Below, in pieces: positions 1 through 6,096 of a stretch of DNA of 9,918 nucleotides. The stretch comes from Spartobacteria bacterium. Lineage in GTDB: Bacteria > Verrucomicrobiota > Verrucomicrobiia > Chthoniobacterales > UBA10450. The notes under the pieces are model-generated. The model was not told the DNA's origin, did not search any database, and saw only the letters and a list, made by a program, of their open reading frames with translations. Location: contig JAJPJU010000256.1 of the NCBI GenBank assembly GCA_021324035.1, positions 1-9,918 of the forward strand, written 5' to 3'. Each line of letters opens with the position of its first letter. Positions within the stretch are counted from its first letter, which is position 1. A program made the translations under genes and the position numbers.

Positions 1-81
1 AAAAAACCGGGCGGCGGCAAAACAGTCACGAGCGGTTGCAAGTGCCATCCGTGCACCTGCTCGCCGTGCACGTGCCATTGA
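1..81 (+). CDS. C-terminal end of a Cys-rich, metallothionein-like protein (partial)
   Basis: An open frame enters from the left edge and reads 26 codons to a TGA at 79-81. The visible residues are a Lys/Gly-rich stretch followed by GCKCHPCTCSPCTCH at the extreme C-terminus, with six cysteines spaced C-x-C-x-x-C-x-C-x-x-C-x-C and a His at each of two positions. Such dense CxC spacing is typical of soft-metal (Cu, Zn, Cd) binding tails such as metallothioneins; that function is inference. The gene converges on the ABC ATPase gene: the two TGA stops abut at 79-81 and 82-84 with no bases between them. The start and most of the protein lie outside the window, so the family cannot be named. It is short, but the biased Cys composition and neat stop-to-stop junction argue against a chance frame. 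Confidence 0.5.
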   Translation, partial: KKPGGGKTVTSGCKCHPCTCSPCTCH

Positions 82-909
82 TCAATCGGCGGGCGAAAGC
101 ATGTGATATTTGCTGCGGTTCAGCATCGGGCCTTCGGTAGTGCCTCGCAGGAATTGGATAACCACCGGATTGGTTGATCGTTTGAATTCGTCAGGCGTTC
201 CCTGCTCGACGATCTGGCCGCGATACAACATCGCCAGCCGGGTTGCCACGTGAAATGCGCTGTCCATTAAATGCGTCACGATGATCGATGTCGTCTTGGT
301 TCGGCTGGTGAGATTGATAATCAATTCGTCGATCAGTGCGCCAATCACTGGATCGAGTCCCTGAGTTGGTTCGTCGAACAAGACCAGCTCGGGTTCCATG
401 ACCAGGGCGCGCGCCAGTCCGACGCGTTTCCGCATCCCGCCGCTCAACTCGAATGGCATGGTCTTGTCTTCGCCCGCCAATTCCACCATCTCGAGCTTCT
501 CATCGACGATCCGGTCGATCTCGGCCGGCGTCTTGTTCGTGAGTTCCTGCAACGGCAAAGCAAGATTTTCACGCACGGTCATTGAGCTGAGCAATGCGGC
601 GTCCTGGTAAACCATTCCGATGCGTGAACGAACGCTCTCAAGCTGATGATCGTTCATTCGCGAAACTTCATTTTGTTTAAAGAAGACTGACCCCGCATTT
701 GGTTTCAGGATTCCAAGAATTAAACGAAGGATGGTGGTCTTGCCGGCGCCGCTTTGGCCAATGACGACGAGCCGTTCCTGCTGATGAACGTCCAGCGAAA
801 CACCGTCCAAAACGCGTTTGTCGCCAAAACTCAGTTCAACATTTTGGAGCGCGACCATTCTGCCGGTCGAAGCCTGTTGAGCGTGATCTGTTTCGAGAAC
901 CGCGGTCAT
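82..909 (-). CDS. MlaF-type ABC transporter ATP-binding protein
   Basis: ATPase subunit of an ABC transporter, closest by motif to MlaF/Ttg2A, which powers phospholipid movement between outer and inner membranes through MlaE (permease) and MlaD. From the start used here (275 aa): Walker A GQSGAGKT at about 51-58, Q-loop VYQD near 100, signature LSGGM at about 155-159, Walker B LVLFDE at about 175-180 with D-loop GLD, and H-loop His near 213. The C-terminal NPVVIQFLRG stretch resembles the MlaF tail. The length is normal. The start at 909 is chosen because its ATG overlaps the TGA of the preceding gene (ATGA, 906-909) and has an AGGTGA ribosome-binding site four bases upstream. An ATG five codons earlier (924) is possible but has no clear site. 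No MlaE, MlaD or MlaC gene is in the window, so its permease is elsewhere and the exact substrate is uncertain. Confidence 0.88.
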   Translation of the reverse strand: MTAVLETDHAQQASTGRMVALQNVELSFGDKRVLDGVSLDVHQQERLVVIGQSGAGKTTILRLILGILKPNAGSVFFKQNEVSRMNDHQLESVRSRIGMVYQDAALLSSMTVRENLALPLQELTNKTPAEIDRIVDEKLEMVELAGEDKTMPFELSGGMRKRVGLARALVMEPELVLFDEPTQGLDPVIGALIDELIINLTSRTKTTSIIVTHLMDSAFHVATRLAMLYRGQIVEQGTPDEFKRSTNPVVIQFLRGTTEGPMLNRSKYHMLSPAD

Positions 910-1409
910 TGCTTCACCTGACATTTTTGCATCGCTTCAATCAATCTGCGTCGCGTTACCTGAAGCCGGTGCGCCATCACCTGGCTGATACGACTGAAAA
1001 GGTCGTGGGCGAGCGTTAGATCTTCGTTGTAATGCTGACGTAGAATATCGCCGTCGAAGAAAATCACGGTGGTCGGTTCGATTGCGCAGGCATCGAAATG
1101 CCAGCGGTAAGGGGGGAACAGCCACGACCAGCCGAGCGGCTCACCGCCGTGCACGATGTCGGTGGTGACCGGCCCGTGCTCCATGACCGAGCCAAGCAAG
1201 GCGATCGCTCCGTTCTCAACGAGATAAAAGCCGTGCGCCGGTTCGCCCGCTCGAAAGATCGTTTCGCCAGCCTTAAACTCCCGTTTTGTCGCATAACGCG
1301 CGAGCAAATCGAGATGGTGCGCGCTCATTCCGGCCAAAAACGGGTGTCCGGCAATTTCCTTCCAAAGATCCTCCTTGGGTTCGAGATGAGGCAGCGAGTC
1401 GGTTTTCAT
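906..1409 (-). CDS. Stand-alone cyclic nucleotide-binding domain protein (Crp/Fnr-like sensor without HTH)
   Basis: A 167-residue protein that is almost entirely one cNMP-binding beta-roll. Residues about 23-45 (HPFLAGMSAHHLDLLARYAT) are the usual N-terminal helix, and FKAGETIFRAGEPAHGFYLV at about 45-64 is the strongly conserved opening of the fold. GGEPLGW near 88-94 is at the phosphate-binding cassette, and the C-terminal helix ends in a basic RLQVTRRRLIEA stretch. There is no room for a DNA-binding helix-turn-helix, so it is not a classical Crp/Fnr regulator. The arginine expected in the cassette appears to be replaced (FDACAIEP), so cAMP binding is doubtful. It is the first gene of a two-gene unit, and its stop overlaps the ATPase start by ATGA, suggesting it senses or gates something for that transporter (inference). 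The ATG at 1409 is the only good start; its ribosome-binding site is weak. Confidence 0.8.
   Translation of the reverse strand: MKTDSLPHLEPKEDLWKEIAGHPFLAGMSAHHLDLLARYATKREFKAGETIFRAGEPAHGFYLVENGAIALLGSVMEHGPVTTDIVHGGEPLGWSWLFPPYRWHFDACAIEPTTVIFFDGDILRQHYNEDLTLAHDLFSRISQVMAHRLQVTRRRLIEAMQKCQVKQ
914..919 (-). promoter_or_regulatory. Ribosome-binding site of the ABC ATPase gene
   Basis: AGGTGA on the minus strand, four bases before the ATG at 907-909. It lies inside the 3' end of the cyclic-nucleotide-domain gene. It favours the ATGA-overlapping start at 909 over the in-frame ATG at 924, which has no comparable purine-rich site. Confidence 0.55.
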
Positions 1410-1567
1410 ACATCACATGTTGCGCGGAACCGATCGTGGCCGCTCGCCGCGCCTTGGCTAAAAGTGTGCGTTTCTTGCCACAGGTCGGGTTGTTCACCAC
1501 AAAAAATGGGCAGCGAATGACAAGGCAAGTGGAGCAGTGCAAGCCGGCGACTGGCAAAATCTAATCG
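1410..1567. other. Divergent intergenic region, presumed promoters for both flanking units
   Basis: These 158 bases separate the divergent cyclic-nucleotide-domain gene and the glutamate-cysteine ligase-like gene, so both promoters should lie here by position. I could not find convincing -35/-10 pairs: TTGCCA at 1475-1480 with a 17-base spacer reaches only CACAAA. I saw no clear Crp or Fnr palindrome. The regulatory role is by position only. Confidence 0.4.
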
Positions 1568-2815
1568 ATGAAGACCCCGAATAGCTATGTACCGATACTG
1601 GGGGAGAGGTCAGGGCCGATCGATCTTCAGTCGCGGCCGACAATTCATGTCGCAAGAAAGTCAGTTCGTCCGGAGCATGTTTTTACCCTGGGCATCGAGG
1701 AGGAATTCCAAATCATCGATCCGGAGACGCGCGAATTGCGTTCGCACATCCAGCAGATTTTGGCCGACGGGAAACTTCTATTGAAGGAGCACCTCAAAGC
1801 TGAGTTCCACCAGTCGGTGGTGGAATTGGGCACTGAAATTTGCAACGACATCCGCGACGCAAGAGAGCAGGTAATTAAATTGCGCAGCGAGCTGGCGACG
1901 ATCGCCGGCATGGCAGGACTCAAGATCGCATCTTCGGGAACGCATCCGTTTTCGCATTGGATGGATCAACTGATCAGTCCTGACGAACGCTATCGCACAA
2001 TCCTGAACGACATGCAGCAGATTGCCCGCGCGAATCTCATCTGGGGCCTGCATGTGCACGTCGGCATCCCCGATCGCGAAGAAGCGATCGACGTAATGAA
2101 TCAGGCGCGGTATTTCCTTCCACATCTTTATGCCTTGTCGGTGAATTCGCCGTTCTGGCTCGGCCAGAACACGGGTTTAAAAGCCTATCGCCAGATGATT
2201 TTCGAACGCTTTCCACGGACCGGTATTCCCGACGCCTTCGAAAGCCTATCGGAGTACGACGACTATCTGAAGCTGCTCGTTGCCACGAACTGCATCGACA
2301 ACGCGAAGAAAATCTGGTGGGACGTAAGGCTCCATCCCTTCTTCAACACGATCGAATTCCGGATTTGCGACGCCCAATCCCGAGTAGACGATACAATTGC
2401 GCTGGCGGCGCTCATGCAGGCGATCGTGGTCAAACTGCATAAGCTTCGCGCTCAAAATGTGACATTCCGAAAATATCCGCGCCGGTTAATCGACGAAAAC
2501 CGATGGCGGGCCGCGCGGTATGGCCTGGATGGCAAACTGATTGATTTCGGACGCTGTTGCGAAGTGGACGAGCGCGATCTGCTTCACGAAATGCTTGAGT
2601 TCATTTCCACGGAAGTCGATGAACTCGGTCTGGAAAACGAGATCAAGCATGTCGAAAAAATCTTAAGCGAAGGTACCGGCGCTGACCGGCAACTGCGCGC
2701 CTGGGGGCGAAGCGGCGGCAGTTTAAAGGCGGTGGTCGACCAGATTATCGAGGAAACGTACGAAGGGCTAATCTTCGACCGCAACCGCGCGAACGGTGCC
2801 ATCGATGCGGGTTAA
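1568..2815 (+). CDS. Glutamate-cysteine ligase family 2 / YbdK-like carboxylate-amine ligase
   Basis: A 415-residue cytoplasmic ATP-dependent ligase of the GCS2 family. Biochemically tested members such as E. coli YbdK form gamma-glutamylcysteine weakly, and the true substrate of most members is unknown. Visible motifs in order: LGIEEEFQI at 41-49 (the family's nucleotide/metal-binding opening strand), ELGTE at 86-90, LHVHVG at 161-166, NSPFWLGQNTG at 193-203, WWDVRLHP at 250-257 and EFRICD at 263-268. The first 37 or so residues precede the conserved core and make the protein slightly long for the family. ATG 1568 is the only in-frame ATG or GTG upstream of the core, although no Shine-Dalgarno is evident. 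It is transcribed away from the cyclic-nucleotide-domain gene, and its last 48 bases overlap the 3' end of the convergent SCO gene. A thiol or redox link to the respiratory operon is possible but unproven. Confidence 0.88.
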   Translation: MKTPNSYVPILGERSGPIDLQSRPTIHVARKSVRPEHVFTLGIEEEFQIIDPETRELRSHIQQILADGKLLLKEHLKAEFHQSVVELGTEICNDIRDAREQVIKLRSELATIAGMAGLKIASSGTHPFSHWMDQLISPDERYRTILNDMQQIARANLIWGLHVHVGIPDREEAIDVMNQARYFLPHLYALSVNSPFWLGQNTGLKAYRQMIFERFPRTGIPDAFESLSEYDDYLKLLVATNCIDNAKKIWWDVRLHPFFNTIEFRICDAQSRVDDTIALAALMQAIVVKLHKLRAQNVTFRKYPRRLIDENRWRAARYGLDGKLIDFGRCCEVDERDLLHEMLEFISTEVDELGLENEIKHVEKILSEGTGADRQLRAWGRSGGSLKAVVDQIIEETYEGLIFDRNRANGAIDAG

Positions 2816-3481
2816 GCCGCGAGACGATTTTAGCTGCGCCAACAAATAACAAAGCGCCACACACAGCAGCGATCCGGCAAAAAGTAACAGCGAGTAAAGC
2901 AGCTGCGAATGCTCGCCGAGCCAATCGTTGCCGCCCCCGGCAACCTTGAGCGCGAGATCAACATCGGCGCCGGAGTAATTGGTTCCGTAAATCCATTTTG
3001 CGACGCGTAATTTCGAATCGAGGACAATGACGATGTTCGGATGGACGAATTCTTTTCCAGCTTTGCCGACCTGCACCCCGATCGATTCCAGCAACGCGTC
3101 GATATCCGGCTGCGATGCGGTTCCGATCGACCATCCCAGGGGAATATTTTCGCGCTGCCGGTACTTTAACAGCGTGCCGACGTTGTCGGTGGCATCAAAC
3201 GAGAACAACAGGACGCGAAATTGGCGTGGATCGGAGGCCGAATTGGCCAACGTTTCTTTCAATCGATCGACATTTTGAATACAAGGCCCCGGGCAGCGCG
3301 TGTAGATTGGCAACAACACGACCGGATAGCCCGCCAAATCGCCTAACGAACGAGTCCGCCCCGTCTCGTCGATCCAATTGATCGCCGCCACGGAACGTCC
3401 GCGGGCCGGCGCAATGTCGACGACGTTTCCTCGAACGTTAGCAACGAGAACAACGAAGATCAGCAACGCGAATCGGGTCAT
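2768..3481 (-). CDS. SCO1/SenC family copper chaperone for cytochrome c oxidase
   Basis: A 237-residue thioredoxin-fold protein of the SCO/SenC family, which delivers copper to, or reduces the cysteines of, the CuA site in oxidase subunit II. The copper-binding pair is in TRCPGPC (C63 and C67, a CxxxC), and the third ligand is probably H147 in KEFVHPNIVIVLD. FSFDATDN at 93-100 occupies the position of the family's usual S-x-D-P stretch. Residues 1-18 are a signal or anchor. Unusually, residues about 192-216 form a second hydrophobic helix followed by a basic tail, so the domain may be anchored at its C-terminus. The start at 3481 is chosen because its ATG overlaps the subunit I stop (ATGA, 3478-3481) and gives a proper leader; the upstream open frame to 3616 is inside subunit I and looks non-native. 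It is the last gene of the operon and overlaps the convergent ligase gene. Confidence 0.88.
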   Translation of the reverse strand: MTRFALLIFVVLVANVRGNVVDIAPARGRSVAAINWIDETGRTRSLGDLAGYPVVLLPIYTRCPGPCIQNVDRLKETLANSASDPRQFRVLLFSFDATDNVGTLLKYRQRENIPLGWSIGTASQPDIDALLESIGVQVGKAGKEFVHPNIVIVLDSKLRVAKWIYGTNYSGADVDLALKVAGGGNDWLGEHSQLLYSLLLFAGSLLCVALCYLLAQLKSSRGLTRIDGTVRAVAVED

Positions 3482-5181
3482 GGATTTGGTCCAGCCGTGA
3501 TTGGCAACGGCCGGTCGGGCGTGTAGGGCGGCGCACCGGGGAAATTGCTGCGCAATGTTTGTGCGATCGGCGGCGCGTAAGCTATGACCAGCAGCAGCGC
3601 CGTTCCCACCAGCCAAGGGGTGAAACTTTGCACCGCGGGCACGTGTTCATCGTGATAGGGCTCCGAAACAATGAGTTCCAGCGATCCTGATCGGGTCGGC
3701 CGGCCGAAAATGGTGGCGAAGAAAACGACGAAAAAAATCAATGCCGCCAGAGTCATGATCGTGCCGCCGAGGACTCCGAGGTGTCTCGCGATCTGCCAGT
3801 CCGCATGATACAAGGGCGATTGCGGATTGGTGTAGGTCAATCCCATATTCGTGCGGCGCGGCTCGCCGCCAGCGCCACCGATGAATAAACCGGTGGAGAA
3901 AATCATGATGCCGACCGTCCAGATGTAGGGCACCCATACGTTCCAACGTGGAAGTTTGATTTCCTTGCCGGTTAATTTCGCAACGAGGAAAAGAGTCATC
4001 CCGATATAGGAAAGAAAAACCGGCCCGGCCACCGTTTGATGAAAATGCGCGGGCAGCCAGGACGTGTTGTGAATCACGGTGTCGAGATTGTAAGAAGCGT
4101 TGATGATTCCGGTGACGCCCCCGAAAATGAAAATGAAGAGACCGCAGAAGAAATAACCGAACAGCCATCGATTGGTATCGACGTAGGGCAACTTTTTCCA
4201 CCAACCCAACAGGCCGCGGCCACCGTTGGCGCGGGCGCCGAGCTCCATGGAGGCAGCCATCACGAACGCGGTGGCAAAACTCGGGACCGCTACCAACATG
4301 GTGAAGAACGCGTGCACAAACTTCCAGGTGCTGCTGATTCCGGGTTCGGTGAATTGATGATGAATGCCGACCGGCGCGGAATAGAGCACCAGCCATAAAA
4401 ACGTGAACCGGCCCGCGAAATCGGAGAACAATTTCCCGCCCGCGAGTTTGGGCAGCATGGTGTAATACATGACGTAGGTCGGCAGCAGCCAGAAGTACAC
4501 GAGCGGGTGCCCGAAAAACCAAAACAGCATTCGCGCCAGCGGGACGTTGACCGTGGGCACCCAGCCTAACGACCACGGAATAAGCTGAAAAATAATCTCG
4601 ATCGCAACCGGAATGGTAGCGATGACCCAGATAATAAACCCGGCGAAAATTCCGACGACGGCGAGCGGCACTTTTTCGCCGCGATGTTCGCGTTTCCAGG
4701 AGAAGTAAACCGGAAACCAGTTGAAGAACGCGATCCACGAACCGACGACCACGAGGGTGAGTCCGATATAAAACGCCGGATGGGCGCGCAGGGGCGGATA
4801 AAACGTGTAAAGCACACTTGAAGTGCCGGAAAGAATCGCCGCCGCGGCCAGGAGCGTCCCGATGATCATGAGCGCGAACGACAGCCACGCGACTTTCATG
4901 TTCACGGGACCGAGATAGAAACGGATCAGTGCGTAACCGAACGCGACCGCAAAAAAAGTGGTAAAAACGATCGCGTTGACGACGCCGTGTAGAGTCAACC
5001 CCTGGTAATACTCCAGTCCCAAAACGTGGCGCGTATGAATGTGACCCGCGCGATAAAGCACCTGCATCATTCCGTGATAAATCCCGAGAACCAGCAGCGC
5101 GGTGGGAAAAACCAGCTCGATCAGGATCATCCGTTTCAATCCTGGTTCGATCTCGATCTTGCGCTGGTTAAGTAGCTCCAT
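3478..5181 (-). CDS. B-type (ba3-like) heme-copper oxidase subunit I
   Basis: Catalytic subunit of a terminal oxidase reducing O2 to water in the cytoplasmic membrane, 567 residues with many transmembrane helices. It strongly resembles Thermus ba3 CbaA: YYQGLTLHGVVNAIVFT (58-74), VLYTFYPPLRAH, FGHPLVYFWLLPTY (223-236), GIHHQFTEPGI and AHFHQTVAG. Predicted ligands: H65 and H381 for the low-spin heme, H379 for the high-spin heme, and H225, H274 and H275 for CuB, with Y229 as the His-Tyr cross-link partner. K-channel residues of the B type are also conserved (Y236, Y240, T294, S301, T304), so the enzyme looks active and proton-pumping by the single-channel mechanism. The start at 5181 lies five bases after the subunit II stop with no strong ribosome-binding site, suggesting coupling. 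The 3' end overlaps the SCO start by ATGA. No subunit III gene is present, as expected for this type. Confidence 0.95.
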   Translation of the reverse strand: MELLNQRKIEIEPGLKRMILIELVFPTALLVLGIYHGMMQVLYRAGHIHTRHVLGLEYYQGLTLHGVVNAIVFTTFFAVAFGYALIRFYLGPVNMKVAWLSFALMIIGTLLAAAAILSGTSSVLYTFYPPLRAHPAFYIGLTLVVVGSWIAFFNWFPVYFSWKREHRGEKVPLAVVGIFAGFIIWVIATIPVAIEIIFQLIPWSLGWVPTVNVPLARMLFWFFGHPLVYFWLLPTYVMYYTMLPKLAGGKLFSDFAGRFTFLWLVLYSAPVGIHHQFTEPGISSTWKFVHAFFTMLVAVPSFATAFVMAASMELGARANGGRGLLGWWKKLPYVDTNRWLFGYFFCGLFIFIFGGVTGIINASYNLDTVIHNTSWLPAHFHQTVAGPVFLSYIGMTLFLVAKLTGKEIKLPRWNVWVPYIWTVGIMIFSTGLFIGGAGGEPRRTNMGLTYTNPQSPLYHADWQIARHLGVLGGTIMTLAALIFFVVFFATIFGRPTRSGSLELIVSEPYHDEHVPAVQSFTPWLVGTALLLVIAYAPPIAQTLRSNFPGAPPYTPDRPLPITAGPNP

Positions 5182-5186
5182 TGTTT

Positions 5187-5960
5187 TTATTTCAAGTTCT
5201 CCAGATATTCGACGAGCGCGTTGATCTCTTGCTCGGTCAACTCAGGCTTTGGCATCACATCGTCGAAACCATTTACGACCTTCGCACTGGGATTCGCGAT
5301 TGATTCGCGCAGATAAACGTCGTCGGCGACGATGGTGGCGCCATTGGCCAGTTTGGTTTTCCGGCCATAAATCCCTTTCAGTGTCGGCCCAATGCTTTCC
5401 GAGCCGTCGATCGAATGGCAAGTCAGACAATCTTTTGCTTCCAAAAGTCGATAGCCAGGATCGGTTGGCTGCTGGACCGGCGCTTTCGGCTCGTTAGGCT
5501 TAAACGTGGCAGGGTCAACCACTCGCAATTTCGCGGCCATCCGTTCGTGGCCGGTTCCGCAATATTCGTGGCAGAGCAACTGATAATCGCGCGGCCGGTC
5601 GAATTTAACGCGGGCATAATTCACTACGCCGGGTACGGCCATCAGATTCAAGTTTGTGCCAAGCAGGATCACTCCATGAGTTACGTCTGTGGTGCTCAAA
5701 TAAACGTCGACCGTTGATCCGGCCGGCACGACCACTTCTTCCGGATCGAATTCCCACATCCGCGCCACGTAATGCACTTCGTAATGATCGGGCGAGTGGG
5801 TGATCAATTCGCCTTTTTGAAACGGTTTAATGTCGGTGAGACACGTCGGCAGACCTACGTGAAACATATTGATCGCCAAAGCAGCCAGGCCGAAGAGCAC
5901 GAGCACGAAGGCGATTGCGATAATGATAATTCGCCGCTCGAGTCTCAACGACGGAGTCAT
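5187..5960 (-). CDS. Cytochrome c oxidase subunit II (CuA) fused to a cytochrome c domain
   Basis: A 257-residue electron-entry subunit. One N-terminal transmembrane helix (about 10-33) is followed by a periplasmic cupredoxin domain with a complete CuA site: H95 in TTDVTHGV, then C130, C134, H138 and M141 in CHEYCGTGHERM. A proline-rich linker (about 153-168) leads to a C-terminal monoheme cytochrome c domain with CLTCH (178-182) and the likely axial M236 in VMPKPEL. Fused cytochrome c domains are known from caa3-type oxidases; here one is joined to a B-type subunit I, and it would accept electrons directly from a partner cytochrome. E8 in the N-terminal segment sits where the B-type K-channel entrance glutamate of subunit II is expected. 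The start at 5960 follows the small IIa-like gene with stop and start one base apart (TGAAATG). Confidence 0.94.
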   Translation of the reverse strand: MTPSLRLERRIIIIAIAFVLVLFGLAALAINMFHVGLPTCLTDIKPFQKGELITHSPDHYEVHYVARMWEFDPEEVVVPAGSTVDVYLSTTDVTHGVILLGTNLNLMAVPGVVNYARVKFDRPRDYQLLCHEYCGTGHERMAAKLRVVDPATFKPNEPKAPVQQPTDPGYRLLEAKDCLTCHSIDGSESIGPTLKGIYGRKTKLANGATIVADDVYLRESIANPSAKVVNGFDDVMPKPELTEQEINALVEYLENLK

Positions 5961-5961
5961 T

Positions 5962-6096
5962 TCAACTTCGCGAAATCATCAACCAGTAGATGACGAGCCA
6001 CAGCGCCGCATAAAACAGAAGCAGGAGCGCGAAGAAAAAAATGGCGCCGCTCGGGAAAAATCCTTTATCCGGTTCGCTCTCGGCCGGCTCCATCAT
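5962..6096 (-). CDS. Small single-helix protein, probable oxidase subunit IIa
   Basis: A 44-residue protein: a short acidic, proline-containing N-terminus (MMEPAESEPDKGFFPSG), one hydrophobic helix at about 18-40, and the tail SRS. Its size, single helix and place directly before subunit II match subunit IIa (CbaD type) of ba3 oxidases, a one-helix peptide that fills the position of a missing helix of subunit II; identity is by context and topology, not by a diagnostic motif. It is tightly embedded. Its first ATG overlaps the stop of the nine-heme cytochrome gene (ATGA, 6093-6096), and its TGA (5962-5964) is one base from the subunit II start. GGAGAG lies immediately upstream. A second ATG at 6093 is better spaced from the GGAG and may be the real start (43 residues). 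Confidence 0.8.
   Translation of the reverse strand: MMEPAESEPDKGFFPSGAIFFFALLLLFYAALWLVIYWLMISRS

Noticed and set aside
50..72. Perfect 7-base stem (CGTGCAC / GTGCACG) with a 9-base loop, a possible terminator
   Set aside because: It arises from repeated Cys codons inside the coding tail, lies before the stop codon and has no T-run on either strand.
1475..1503. Possible sigma-70 promoter (TTGCCA, 17 bases, CACAAA) before the ligase gene
   Set aside because: The -10 element matches only three of six consensus positions; not better than chance in 158 bases.
3482..3616. 45-residue N-terminal extension of the SCO protein
   Set aside because: It is a frame-shifted reading of the end of subunit I; the leader peptide starts at 3481 with an ATGA overlap.
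3647..4888. 413-codon open frame in another phase within subunit I
   Set aside because: The product is rich in Arg and His with no domain, a typical shadow of a GC-rich membrane protein gene.
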